A stretch of DNA of 64,000 bases from Sphingomonas azotifigens NBRC 15497 (lineage in GTDB: Bacteria > Pseudomonadota > Alphaproteobacteria > Sphingomonadales > Sphingomonadaceae), in NCBI RefSeq assembly GCF_002091475.1, contig NZ_BCTR01000021.1, positions 1 to 64,000 on the forward strand, given 5' to 3'. Shown here piece after piece: positions 26,017 through 34,793 of this stretch (positions are counted from its first letter, which is position 1; each line of letters opens with the position of its first letter). The notes beneath the pieces were generated by a model. That model was not told the DNA's origin, did not search any database, and saw only the letters and a program-made list of their open reading frames with translations. The position numbers were made by a program, and so were the translations under genes.

Positions 26017-27423
26017 TTACCCCTCCATCGCCTCCAGTTCCTTGCCCTTGGTTTCCTTGATGAACCGCAGGACGAGGAAGAAGCTGACCGCCGCGCAGAC
26101 GGCGTAGAAGGTGTAGCTGGCAGCCAGGCCGAGCTTGGACGCCATCACCGGGAAGCTCTGCGCGATCAGGTAGTTGGCGAACCACTGGGCAAAGCCGCAC
26201 ACCGCCAGCGCCGAGCCGCGGATCTGGTTCGGGAACATCTCGCCGAGCATCACCCACATCACCGGGCCCCAGCTGATGTTGAAGAAGATCACGTAGAGAT
26301 TGGCAGCAACCACGGCGGTCTTGCCGAGATCGGGCGAGAGCACCAGCTTGCCGGCCGGATCGAGCGAGCCATGGCCGAAGGCATAGACCAGCACGAACAG
26401 CGTCACCGCCATGCCCGCCGAGCCGATCAGCAGCAGCGGCTTGCGGCCGATCTTGTCGACCAGGCCGATGGTGACGAGGCAGGCGGCGATCGACACCGCG
26501 CCCGAGACGATGTTGATCAGCAGCGAATCCGCCTCCGTGAAGCCGGCCAGCTGCCACAGCGTCGAGCCATAGTAGAAGATCACGTTGATGCCGACGAGCT
26601 GCTGGAACACCGCGATCACCAGGCCCGCCCACAGGATCGGGCGGATGCCGCCGGTGCGCGGATCGATCAGGTCGCGGAAGCTCGGGCGGTGATCGGCGCT
26701 GAAGCTCGCGCGGATTTCCTCCAGCTTGGTGCGGGCGGTGTTCGGGCCGAACAGGTCGGTCAGCACCTTGGTCGCTTCCTCGGTGCGGCCCTTGGCGACG
26801 AGGTAGCGCGGGCTCTCCGGAATGAAGAACAGCGCGACCAGGAACACCGCGGCCGGGATCGACTGCATCAGGTACATCCAGCGCCAGGCTTCGAGACCGG
26901 CCCAGAAGGGCTGGGTCGAGGCGCCGGCGGCGGCGGCGAGGTAATAGTTGACCACGAACGCGGCGGTGAGGCCGGAGATGATCATGATCTGCTGCACCGT
27001 CGTCATCCGGCCGCGAATGTTCGCGGGCGCGACTTCGGAGATATAGGCGGGCGAGAGGACCGATGCGGCGCCGACCGCGATGCCGCCGGCGATCCGGGCG
27101 ACGACGAACACGCCGTGGAGGTGCGCGAAGCCCTGCGCCAGCGCGCCGACGAGGAAGATGAAGGCGGCGAGCCGCATCACGTTGCGGCGGCCGATCGCGT
27201 CGGCCAGCGTGCCGGCGAAGAACGCACCGATGAAGCAGCCGATCAGCAGCGAGCCGACCGTGAAGCCGAGCCCGGCCTCGTCGAGCTGGAACGCGGCCTG
27301 CAGGCCCGGCTGGGTGCCGTTCACCGCGCCGCTGTCATATCCGAAAAGCAATCCGCCGATCGTGGCCACCGCCACGATCGCGCCGATCAGGCCGATATTG
27401 GCCTTCTCCGCTGTCTGGTTCAT
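26017..27423 (-). CDS. MFS sugar porter (XylE/GalP-like), probable xylose transporter
   Basis: Inner-membrane proton/sugar symporter of 468 residues with 12 predicted helices. Sugar-porter motifs are clear: GYDSGAVNG in helix 1, DAIGRRNVM, PESPRYLVAKGRTEEA in the central loop, FQQLVGINVIFYYGSTLW in helix 7, DKIGRKPLL, GPVMWVMLGEMFPNQIRGSA in helix 10, and KETKGKELE at the C-terminus. The QQ-GINxIFYY motif is typical of xylose and galactose porters. Position upstream of xylD, with a LacI-type operator in its leader, points to xylose. Confidence 0.88.
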   Translation of the reverse strand: MNQTAEKANIGLIGAIVAVATIGGLLFGYDSGAVNGTQPGLQAAFQLDEAGLGFTVGSLLIGCFIGAFFAGTLADAIGRRNVMRLAAFIFLVGALAQGFAHLHGVFVVARIAGGIAVGAASVLSPAYISEVAPANIRGRMTTVQQIMIISGLTAAFVVNYYLAAAAGASTQPFWAGLEAWRWMYLMQSIPAAVFLVALFFIPESPRYLVAKGRTEEATKVLTDLFGPNTARTKLEEIRASFSADHRPSFRDLIDPRTGGIRPILWAGLVIAVFQQLVGINVIFYYGSTLWQLAGFTEADSLLINIVSGAVSIAACLVTIGLVDKIGRKPLLLIGSAGMAVTLFVLVYAFGHGSLDPAGKLVLSPDLGKTAVVAANLYVIFFNISWGPVMWVMLGEMFPNQIRGSALAVCGFAQWFANYLIAQSFPVMASKLGLAASYTFYAVCAAVSFFLVLRFIKETKGKELEAMEG

Positions 27424-27462
27424 CCGATCCCTCTCCTAGTCGCCCCGGAATGTGGGGCGATT

Positions 27463-27476
27463 TGTTAGCGGTAACG
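27463..27476 (-). promoter_or_regulatory. Probable LacI-type operator upstream of the sugar porter
   Basis: TGTTAGCGGTAACG contains the symmetric core GTTAgCGgTAAC around a central CG and matches the xylX operator at 10 of 14 positions. It is 40 bp upstream of the transporter start. On the minus strand a TTGCAC -35-like box (27489-27484) lies just upstream. Weaker than the other three sites. Confidence 0.55.
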
Positions 27477-27553
27477 CTGGCCCGTGCAACCCGGAAAAGC
27501 AAGGGGGCAGATGCGCAGGCGCAACTTTCTGCCAACGTTGTCGTCCGCCGTGG

Positions 27554-28600
27554 TTACGCCTTGGGCGGCGGGGCGCAGGATTCGCGCACGATCAGCTGAT
27601 GTGCAAGCACTTGTTCGGCATGATCGGTGCGAACCGGCGCGCGCAGCTCGTCGAGCAGCATGGTCAGCGCCGCCTCGGCCATCGCCGCGATCGGCTGGCG
27701 CACCGTGGTCAGCTCGGGCCACATGGTGGTGGCGAGCGCGGTGTCGTCGAAGCCGACCACGCTCAGATCCTGCGGCACGTGCAGGCCGCGGCGATGCGCG
27801 ACGCCCACGGCGGCCGCGGCCATGTCGTCGTTGCTGGCGAAGATCGCGGTCGGCGGCTTCGGCAGATCGAGCATCGCCTCGCTGGCGACAATGCCGGAGC
27901 GGAAGGTGAAAAAGCCCTGCTCCACCGGCATCGCGGCAAGCTCCAGCCCCGCCTCCTCGATCGCGGCGCAGAAGCCGCGGTAGCGCTCGGCGCTGGAGGT
28001 CTGGTTGGGGTTGCCGCGGATGAAGCCGATATGACGGTGCCCCATGTCGATCAGGTGCCTGGTCATCGCGGCGGCAGCGGCAAAATCGTCGATGCGGACG
28101 TTGAGGCTGCCCTCGGGCGGCAGGCCCATCGCGACCGACACCCAGGGGATCCCCGCCGCTTCCAGCTCGGCGCGCACCGGGCCCGATTCGGACAGCGGCG
28201 GCGGCAGGATCACGCCCTGGACATGCGTCTGCACGAAGCCGCGGGTCGCCTCCGCCTGCTCCTCGGGCCGCTCGCCCTCGCAGGCCTCCAGCACCAGATG
28301 GCAGCCCGCGCGCCGGGCGGCGGCAAGGGCGCCGATCAGGAATTGCGAGAGATAGGCAGCCGACGGGTTCGAGTAGAGCAGCCCGATCTGCGTCGCCTCG
28401 CCCGCGGCAAGGCTGCGCGCCGCGCTGTTCGGCGAATAGTTGAGCTTGGCGATCGCCGCGAGCACGGCCTCGCGGGTTGCCTCGCGCACATTGGTGCCAC
28501 CGTTGACGACTCGCGAAACGGTCATCGCGGATACGCCCGCCTCACGGGCTACGTCCTGTACGGTGATGCTGCCCCGGCTACGCCGGCTAGGTTTGCTCAT
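27554..28600 (-). CDS. xylR: LacI family transcriptional regulator, probable xylose/xylan repressor
   Basis: A 348-residue LacI/GalR protein. The N-terminal helix-turn-helix is SITVQDVAREAGVSAMTVSRVVNG (about residues 11-34), followed by the hinge helix NYSPNSAARSLAAG. The periplasmic-binding-like domain has GVILPP, VSVAMG, RIDDFAAA, HIGFIRGNP, FASNDDMAAAAV, SVVGFDDT and the LTTVRQP ending. ATG 28600 is preceded by GGAGG; longer frames upstream are not LacI-like. It is divergent from the GH3 gene with one palindromic operator between, and is the only LacI protein in the window. That makes it the best candidate reader of all four operators. The ligand (xylose or a derivative) is inferred. Confidence 0.88.
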   Translation of the reverse strand: MSKPSRRSRGSITVQDVAREAGVSAMTVSRVVNGGTNVREATREAVLAAIAKLNYSPNSAARSLAAGEATQIGLLYSNPSAAYLSQFLIGALAAARRAGCHLVLEACEGERPEEQAEATRGFVQTHVQGVILPPPLSESGPVRAELEAAGIPWVSVAMGLPPEGSLNVRIDDFAAAAAMTRHLIDMGHRHIGFIRGNPNQTSSAERYRGFCAAIEEAGLELAAMPVEQGFFTFRSGIVASEAMLDLPKPPTAIFASNDDMAAAAVGVAHRRGLHVPQDLSVVGFDDTALATTMWPELTTVRQPIAAMAEAALTMLLDELRAPVRTDHAEQVLAHQLIVRESCAPPPKA

Positions 28601-28672
28601 CCCCCCTCCTGCACAATCGAATAAGTGCGCGCCACTCCGAATGCAATCGTTCGCGAGCGCCCGCACGGCCGG

Positions 28673-28716
28673 TTGACCGGCATTGTTTGCGCCCCTTATA
28701 GCTGATAGCGCTACCA
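28673..28716 (+). promoter_or_regulatory. GH3 promoter with LacI-type operator TGATAGCGCTACCA
   Basis: A -35 TTGACC (28673-28678), a 17-bp spacer and a -10 TTATAG (28696-28701) form a good promoter. The 14-bp palindrome TGATAGCGCTACCA (28703-28716) follows at once, over the likely start point. It is the reverse complement of the xylX operator except at one position. It is 50 bp from the GH3 start and about 100 bp from the divergent lacI-type gene, so it may also autoregulate that gene. Confidence 0.8.
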
Positions 28717-28766
28717 TCATGGCAAGAGGCGACAGCAGATCGTCGCCGGCCTTCAGGGAGAGGAAC

Positions 28767-31166
28767 ATGCGCCATTTTCGCCGCTTCGCCGCGCTTGCCA
28801 TCGCCGCGAGCGCCTTGACGCCTTTTGCAGCGGCCACGCCCGCCGCCGCCCAGACCGAACGCGCGGGCAAGCCGCTCTACAAGGACGCGACCCAACCGAT
28901 CGAGGCGCGCATCGACGACCTTCTCGCCCGCATGACGCTGGAGGAAAAGGTCCAGCAGCTTCAGGCGCTGTGGCTCAACAAGGGGCTGATCCAGGACACC
29001 AAGGGCGAGTTCGATCCCGTCAAGGCCAGCGCCAACTTCCCCAACGGCCTCGGCATGATCTCGCGCCCCTATGACCGCCGCGGCGTCGCCGCCGGCCAGG
29101 GCGATGCGGCCGGCGCGGTGGCGGGCGCGGTCAACCGCAGCCCCGAAGAAACCGCGCGCTACATCTATGCCGCGCAGAAATGGGCGATGGAGAAGACCCG
29201 GCTCGGCATCCCGATGCTGATGCACGAGGAGTCGCTCCACGGCCTGGTCGCCCCCGGCGCCACCAGCTTCCCGCAGTCGATCGGCCTCGCCAGCAGCTTC
29301 GACCCCAAGCTGGTCGAGAACATCTTCTCGATGGCCGCCAAGGAAGCCCGCGCCCGCGGCGCCAACCTCGTCCTCGCCCCCGTCGTCGACGTCGCCCGCG
29401 ATCCGCGCTGGGGGCGCATCGAGGAAACCTATGGCGAGGATCCGTATCTCGTCACCCAGATGGGCCTTGCCGCGATCCGCGGTTTCCAGGGCACCACGCT
29501 GCCGCTCAAGTCGGACAAGGTGTTCATCACGCTCAAGCACATGACCGGCCATGGCCAGCCCGAGAACGGCACCAATGTCGGCCCCGCCTCGCTCGGCGAG
29601 CGCACGCTGCGCGAAGATTTCTTCCCGCCGTTCGAGGCCGCGGTGAAGACGCTGCCCGTCCTGTCGGTGATGGCCAGCTATAACGAGATCGACGGCATCC
29701 CCAGCCATGCCAACAAATGGCTGCTCACCGACGTGCTGCGCGGCGAATGGGGCTTCCAGGGCGCCGTGGTCAGCGACTATTTTGCGATCCGCGAGCTGAT
29801 CACCCGTCACCACATGTTCAAGGATCCGAAAGACGCCGCCCAGCGCGCGCTCGACGCGGGCGTGGACGTCGAGACCCCGGACGGCGAGGCCTATACCCAT
29901 CTCGTCGAGCTGGTGAAGGCAGGCCGGGTCAGCCAGGGCGAGATCGACAACGCCACCCGCCGCGTGCTGCGGATGAAGTTCGAAGGCGGGCTGTTCGAAA
30001 ATCCCTATCCCGAGGTGAAGCTGGCGGCGTCACGCACCAACACGCCGGAAGCGATCGCGCTCTCCCGCCAGGCGGCGCGGGAATCGATCGTGCTGCTCAA
30101 GAACGCGCAGGGCCTGCTGCCGCTCGACGCCAAGGGCATCAAGCGGATGGCGGTGATCGGCACCCACGCCAAGGACACCCCGATCGGCGGCTATTCGGAC
30201 CTGCCCAACCATGTCGTCAGCGTGCTCGAAGGCATGCAGACCGAAGGCAAGGGCAAGTTCGCGGTCGATTATGCCGAGGGCGTGCGGATCACCGACCATC
30301 GCGAATGGTCGAAGGACGAAGTGCAGCAAGTCCCCGCATCGGTGAACGACCAGCTCCGCGCCCAGGCCGTGGAGACGGCGAAGAACGCCGATGTCGTCGT
30401 GCTGGTGCTCGGCGGCAACGAGGCGGTGAGCCGCGAGGCCTGGGCCGACAACCATCTGGGCGACAGCGAGACGCTCGACCTGCCGGGGCCGCAGGACCAG
30501 CTCGCCAAGGAGATCTTCGCGCTCGGCAAGCCGGTCGTCGTGATCCTGCTCAACGGCCGCCCCTATGCGGTGAACTATCTAGCGGAGAAGGCGCCGGCGC
30601 TGATCGAGGGCTGGTATCTCGGCGAGCAGACCGGCAACGCGCTCGCCGACGTGGTGTTCGGCCGCTACAATCCGGGCGGCAAGCTGCCGGTGTCGATCGC
30701 CCGCAACGTCGGCCAGCTGCCGATCTACTACAACAAGAAGCCGAGCGCGCGGCGCGGCTATCTGTTCGGCGACACCAGCCCGCTCTACCCGTTCGGCTAT
30801 GGCCTGAGCTACACGAGCTTCGACATCGCGGCCCCGCGCCTCGGCACGCCGACGATCGGCATCGCCGACAAGGCGACGGTCGAGGTGGACGTGACCAATA
30901 CCGGCAAGGTCGCCGGCGACGAGGTCGTCCAGCTCTACGTCCATGACGACGAGGCTTCGGTGACGCGGCCGGTGATCGAGCTCAAGCGCTTCGAGCGCGT
31001 CACGCTCAAGCCGGGCGAGAAGAAGACGGTGCGCTTCACGCTGACGCCGGACGATCTGGCGCTGTGGAACAGCGACATGCGCCATGTCGTGGAACCGGGC
31101 ACCTTCACGATTTCGTCGGGCCCGGACTCGGCGACGCTGAAGAGCACCACGCTGACGGTGCGGTGA
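28767..31166 (+). CDS. GH3 glycoside hydrolase, probable beta-xylosidase/beta-glucosidase
   Basis: Exported enzyme (799 residues; signal peptide about residues 1-29, ending AAAQ). The GH3 N-terminal barrel shows RLGIPMLMHEESLHG, VDVARDPRWGRIEETYGEDPYL, LKHMTGHGQPENGTNVGP (substrate-binding Lys-His) and the nucleophile Asp in AVVSDYFAI. The C-terminal sandwich and a fibronectin III-like domain (EVDVTNTGKVAGDEVVQLYV) follow. Such enzymes release xylose or glucose from oligosaccharide ends. The xylan context favours beta-xylosidase, but sequence alone does not settle it. ATG 28767 has GGAGAGG at the right distance and starts a clean signal peptide. Confidence 0.9.
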   Translation: MRHFRRFAALAIAASALTPFAAATPAAAQTERAGKPLYKDATQPIEARIDDLLARMTLEEKVQQLQALWLNKGLIQDTKGEFDPVKASANFPNGLGMISRPYDRRGVAAGQGDAAGAVAGAVNRSPEETARYIYAAQKWAMEKTRLGIPMLMHEESLHGLVAPGATSFPQSIGLASSFDPKLVENIFSMAAKEARARGANLVLAPVVDVARDPRWGRIEETYGEDPYLVTQMGLAAIRGFQGTTLPLKSDKVFITLKHMTGHGQPENGTNVGPASLGERTLREDFFPPFEAAVKTLPVLSVMASYNEIDGIPSHANKWLLTDVLRGEWGFQGAVVSDYFAIRELITRHHMFKDPKDAAQRALDAGVDVETPDGEAYTHLVELVKAGRVSQGEIDNATRRVLRMKFEGGLFENPYPEVKLAASRTNTPEAIALSRQAARESIVLLKNAQGLLPLDAKGIKRMAVIGTHAKDTPIGGYSDLPNHVVSVLEGMQTEGKGKFAVDYAEGVRITDHREWSKDEVQQVPASVNDQLRAQAVETAKNADVVVLVLGGNEAVSREAWADNHLGDSETLDLPGPQDQLAKEIFALGKPVVVILLNGRPYAVNYLAEKAPALIEGWYLGEQTGNALADVVFGRYNPGGKLPVSIARNVGQLPIYYNKKPSARRGYLFGDTSPLYPFGYGLSYTSFDIAAPRLGTPTIGIADKATVEVDVTNTGKVAGDEVVQLYVHDDEASVTRPVIELKRFERVTLKPGEKKTVRFTLTPDDLALWNSDMRHVVEPGTFTISSGPDSATLKSTTLTVR

Positions 31167-31172
31167 TTGCCG

Positions 31173-31204
31173 CAGGGAGGCTGCGGGCAACCGCGGCCTC
31201 CCTG
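31173..31204 (+). terminator. Strong hairpin terminator of the GH3 gene
   Basis: CAGGGAGGCTGCGG, loop GCAA, CCGCGGCCTCCCTG: a 14-bp stem with a single T-G wobble and a GNRA tetraloop, 6 bp after the stop. No long T-run follows. Confidence 0.75.
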
Positions 31205-31420
31205 TCGACTTTGCCCGGGGCAGTTGGGCGGCACCAATGGTCTCGCGCTATTTCGCGGAACGACCTTGGGTGGAGGGCCGCGGCGGATTCCGCCAGCCGA
31301 AGTTTAGGAAGTTGAGGCCCGCGCGCGTTTGCGCGGCTTTCTCCAGGCGCCCCTGTACGGCTGCAAAGTTTAGGAAGTTTAGACCAGGCTGCATGGACAC
31401 CGACTCCTCCAGCCTCTCTC

Positions 31421-31518
31421 CGTCATCCCGGCGAAAGCCGGGATCCATTCGCCTATCGGTCTCAGCAAATGCCGATAGCAAGACCCCAATGGACCCCGGC
31501 TTTCGCCGGGGTGACGAT
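31421..31518. repeat. REP-like inverted repeat (CGTCATCCCGGCGAAAGCCGGGATCC family)
   Basis: Left arm CGTCATCCCGGCGAAAGCCG, GGATCCATT, and right arm AATGGACCCCGGC, TTTCGCCGGGGTGACG are imperfect inverted copies around a centre containing the smaller inverted pair GCCTATCGG / GCCGATAGC. Dispersed elements of this design are common between genes in sphingomonads and other proteobacteria. Confidence 0.75.
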
Positions 31519-31837
31519 GTGGGGGCGAGGATGGGTTCTTCTCCGCGCAGGTTGGTATTAGGCGCGTGCACATTCTGCGCGTACTTCCGCCGAGGCAGGA
31601 GGCAACGATCTGCGGCGTGCCGCCCCGCGCGCGAAAAGGGGGTATCGAACGAGATCAAAGAGCGGCCGACCAAGGGCGGCCGACACCAGCACATATAGGG
31701 AACACCGTTGCCATCGCAAGGAAGAGAGCGCGGTCTTCCGAGGTGTGGACAACGATCGCCGTCAATGCCCGGATTTGGTGGGAATCGGACTGGCGGCTTT
31801 CCGTGTGACGGGGCGACAAGCGGACGTTAATCGAACC

Positions 31838-32308
31838 CTACCCACAATTTGGAAGCGGAAGAGCGCCACGGTCCTGGGGCACTTCGATGATCCGCCACCG
31901 TTTCGATAGCTCAGCCACGGCAGCGTTCGCGAATTCTCGCGCTGCCGCCGTATCATGACCGTTGAACCCGATCGCCATTTGCCGCGTAGGCAGGCCTAAG
32001 TTACCCGCCCCAAAGCTGAAGTCTCCGTTCCGGTCCGCACCGATGTTCACATGTGGATGCGCAATCTGCACGTATTTGTTCTTGATTGAGCGTAGCTCAG
32101 CCTCGCTTTGACCACTTCGATCCGTGAACTTCATCTGATGCTGTTGAGCGATGGCGTTCATGACGTTGACGAAAGCAGGGACCTCCTGCGAGCTAGCGAG
32201 GCAAAGCTGGACCGTTCTGAATGGCGCTTGCCCCTGCGAACACCCGTTAGTCAGGGCAGCGACAGCGACCATTGCACCCGCCATCCGAACGATCTCGCGC
32301 CTCGTCAT
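31838..32308 (-). CDS. Hypothetical lipoprotein
   Basis: A 156-residue protein of unknown function. The N-terminus MTRREIVRMAGAMVAVAALTNGC has basic residues, a hydrophobic stretch and a lipobox (LTNGC), so it is probably lipid-anchored. The rest is a small soluble domain with HPHVNIGADRNGDFSFGAGN. The frame runs open further upstream, but that sequence is antisense-like to the next gene; ATG 32308 starts the signal cleanly. It looks less GC-rich than the glycosidase genes around it. Confidence 0.7.
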   Translation of the reverse strand: MTRREIVRMAGAMVAVAALTNGCSQGQAPFRTVQLCLASSQEVPAFVNVMNAIAQQHQMKFTDRSGQSEAELRSIKNKYVQIAHPHVNIGADRNGDFSFGAGNLGLPTRQMAIGFNGHDTAAAREFANAAVAELSKRWRIIEVPQDRGALPLPNCG

Positions 32309-32406
32309 CCATTGCTCCACGTCTGCTTTCGGGGAAGTTGCATGAAATAGCGAATGCCCGGAAGTGGGGCGGGAGCCGCAGTGGCGGAAAATGGTGGTTA
32401 GTTGCC

Positions 32407-32829
32407 CTATGATCGGCTCTGCCGCCGGGCCATTTGTTTGGCCGCCAGTGCCGAATAGTAAACTGCTATCACGACGACGGAGGAAAGCAGCGAGGGCATG
32501 ATGGGTGCACCCAAGGTGCTGTCGAAATCGGAATCGACAACCGTTGACCCCATGATCCGCCAACCCGCCAGAAGAAGCGCATAGAGGCATGGAAGCAGCA
32601 GGAGATGCAGCAACCAGCCCTTTGGCTTTCGGTCCGCCCATCTCCAGAACACTGCCGCGACTAGGATTGGACCAAAGCTGGCGATCGCCCATCCCCCGAT
32701 CGCCACTGGGATCTCCCGAGCGGTAATTTCCGGTGCGTACAAACGGAAGATCGGGCCTGTGGCAAACAAGACGCCTTGGCACGACATGATAATCGTTCCA
32801 GCCAAAGCCAGCGTGTCGCTTCGCCTCAT
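32407..32829 (-). CDS. Hypothetical membrane protein
   Basis: A 140-residue protein with four likely transmembrane helices: around residues 5-28 (LALAGTIIMSCQGVLFATGPI), 41-62 (VAIGGWAIASFGPILVAAVFW), 71-90 (WLLHLLLLPCLYALLLAGW) and 110-128 (MPSLLSSVVVIAVYYSALAA). No family recognised. It sits with the lipoprotein gene between GH3 and GH9, and its base composition also looks lower in GC. The pair may be an insertion. Confidence 0.7.
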   Translation of the reverse strand: MRRSDTLALAGTIIMSCQGVLFATGPIFRLYAPEITAREIPVAIGGWAIASFGPILVAAVFWRWADRKPKGWLLHLLLLPCLYALLLAGWRIMGSTVVDSDFDSTLGAPIMPSLLSSVVVIAVYYSALAAKQMARRQSRS

Positions 32830-32957
32830 CCAAAAGCCCCCTGTTCGTCGTCACCGCCCTGTCTATGAGATGAGACGCTATCACGATCCTTGGATCGTCC
32901 GCTATTGGGGCGCAAGCGGACACGTCGTCTTCGCGAGCCAACGATCCGGCGGTCCGC

Positions 32958-34781
32958 TCAATCGTTCATCCATGCCGCCACCCAGAACAGCGGCGCATTC
33001 CAGTTGATCGCGACTTCGTTCAGCGCATAGGCGTGGATATTGTCCACCCAGCAGGTCTGGGCGACGCACTTGCCCTTGCGCTCGGCCGCGACCGGGTCCG
33101 CGAACGCCGTGTCGTTCGGGCCGCCCGAGAGCACGCCCGGCGGCGGCCCCGGCAGCTTGGCGTCGAGCGAATGCGCCCAGAAACGATGGTGCGGGTTCTG
33201 CAGCGATCGCGCGCCATAGCCGCTGACATAGGACGTCCGCAGCGGGTTGCGACCCAGCAGATAGTCGAGCGCCGAGACGATCCCCGCACGGTATTTGGGC
33301 GCGCCCGTCAGGTCGCTGGCTACCCCCAGCAGCATCGCCTGGTTCATCAGGTCGCCGTTCGACCCCCAGGGATAGCCCTGCGCCTTGTAGGGAATGGCAT
33401 AGCCGTTCTGGCGGCGCTGCTCGAGAAACCCGTCGGCCGCCGCGATCAGCGTGGCGCGCAGCTTCTGCACCTCGGCGTCGCTGAGGCCCGTCTTCACCGT
33501 CGCCAGCGTGATCGTGCCGAGCGGCGCGGTGAAGCTCCAGCTCGGCGCGCGCACAGCCTCGCCGAAGTGCGGCGAACCGGTCACCGCCTTGCGGAACGCG
33601 TCCTCGCCGGTGGTCGCGTAGAGTTCGGCGGCGGCCCAGTAGAATTCGTCGCTCAGGCTGGCATCGCCATAGCCGCCGCTGCCGGCAAAGCTGCTGGTGG
33701 CATAGACTTGCGGGTTGCGCTGCGCCGCCGCCCAGGCCCGCCGCGCGGCGGCGAGGCAGCGGGCGGCGAAGGCATCGTCCACCCCGCGCCACAGCCGGGC
33801 ACACTGCGCCGCGGTCGCCGCGAGGTTGAGGGTTGCGCCGGTGGTCGGCGGATAGAGCAGCCGCGCCTCGCGATCGTTCTGCGGCGGGGTGGGCAGCGTC
33901 GTCCAGTTGCGGTCGGCGACCTTCTGGTGCGCCATGCCGCCGGCATCGATCTCGGCGAACGGCGGGACGCTCGGCTCCCAGGCCGGCCGCCCCGGCTTGG
34001 GCGCACCGAGCGGTCCCGAGGGCACCGTCGCGCGGGCGCCGTCCGGGATCTGCATGCGCAGCAGGAATTCCATTTCCCAGCGCGCCTCGTCGAGCAAGTC
34101 GCTCGTGCCGTTGCCGCTTTCGGGAATGCGCAGCGATCCGTCCGGAAAGGCCTTGGGGCGGCGCTCATAGGCGTTGAGCAGCGTCCACAGCGCGATGCCG
34201 CCATTGACGACATATTTGCCGTGGTCGCCGGCATCGTACCAGCCGCCGGTCACGTCGAGCGTGTAGCTGCACCCGGGCCAGTCGGTGCCGCGCTCGTCCT
34301 TGCCGGCGAAGCAGCCCGCCACCTCGTGCGGATGGCCCGCCGGCCGCGCCCAGGCGGCGCCGGCGAAGCGCGCGTCGATCGGCGTGCCCGCCCGCTGCTG
34401 GTAGAAGAAATTGGCGGCGTCCCGCGCCAGCGGCTTGTAGAGGTTCGGCGCGATCGCGAAGGCATCGCTCGTCACCCCCGCGACCGACAGCCGATAGCCC
34501 TTCCCCTCGCGGCGGAAGCCGGAAAAGTCGATCCGCTGGACCACCGCGCCCGAGCTCGCGTCCGGCCCGTAGACCAAGGTCGCACCCCTGCCGACAGCGT
34601 TGCCATCGGCGTCGAGCAACTGCCAGGCGAGGGGCGCCGTCCCCGCCTCGCGCAGCACCGCGAGCTTCACGTCGCCGGGCTCGAAGCCGATCTGGTTGAG
34701 GTCGATCACCGGCCGTTGCTGCGCCGCCGCCGGGCTCGCCAGCACCATGCCGGCGAGCAGCCACGCTGTTCCCTTGTGCAT
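32958..34781 (-). CDS. GH9 glycoside hydrolase (endoglucanase-like), exported
   Basis: A 607-residue secreted enzyme. Signal peptide residues 1-20 (ending AAAQQ); an N-terminal Ig-like cellulase domain about residues 25-110 (IDLNQIGFEPGDVKLAVL); then the GH9 alpha/alpha barrel. Catalytic motifs: the base Asp pair in GGWYDAGDHGKYV, His in HHRFWAH, and the acid Glu in NEVAINWNAPLFW near the C-terminus. Family members cut beta-1,4 glucans; some prefer xyloglucan or glucomannan. The start is 12 bp after the GH67 gene end, so it is the second gene of that operon and probably shares xylan-linked induction. Confidence 0.92.
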   Translation of the reverse strand: MHKGTAWLLAGMVLASPAAAQQRPVIDLNQIGFEPGDVKLAVLREAGTAPLAWQLLDADGNAVGRGATLVYGPDASSGAVVQRIDFSGFRREGKGYRLSVAGVTSDAFAIAPNLYKPLARDAANFFYQQRAGTPIDARFAGAAWARPAGHPHEVAGCFAGKDERGTDWPGCSYTLDVTGGWYDAGDHGKYVVNGGIALWTLLNAYERRPKAFPDGSLRIPESGNGTSDLLDEARWEMEFLLRMQIPDGARATVPSGPLGAPKPGRPAWEPSVPPFAEIDAGGMAHQKVADRNWTTLPTPPQNDREARLLYPPTTGATLNLAATAAQCARLWRGVDDAFAARCLAAARRAWAAAQRNPQVYATSSFAGSGGYGDASLSDEFYWAAAELYATTGEDAFRKAVTGSPHFGEAVRAPSWSFTAPLGTITLATVKTGLSDAEVQKLRATLIAAADGFLEQRRQNGYAIPYKAQGYPWGSNGDLMNQAMLLGVASDLTGAPKYRAGIVSALDYLLGRNPLRTSYVSGYGARSLQNPHHRFWAHSLDAKLPGPPPGVLSGGPNDTAFADPVAAERKGKCVAQTCWVDNIHAYALNEVAINWNAPLFWVAAWMND

Positions 34782-34793
34782 CCTGCTCCCCTG

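Larger units (their letters stand above)
31167..31837. other. Gene-free region with hairpins and repeats
   Basis: This 671-bp stretch holds the GH3 terminator (31173), a 14-bp direct repeat AAGTTTAGGAAGTT (31300-31313 and 31366-31379) and a REP-like inverted repeat (31421-31518). Frames across it have the RRKPGS/DPGFRRDDG composition that arises from translating the repeat itself. I see no gene. The repeat density suggests a degraded or insertion-prone site. Confidence 0.6.

Noticed and set aside
24089..26632. An 847-residue frame suggesting a fusion ahead of xylD
   Set aside because: The first 250 residues are an out-of-frame shadow of the sugar porter and repeat DNA; xylD proper starts at GTG 25864.
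31248..31694. 148-residue minus-strand frame
   Set aside because: Contains the RRKPGS and DPGFRRDDG strings produced by translating the REP-like repeat; no other support.
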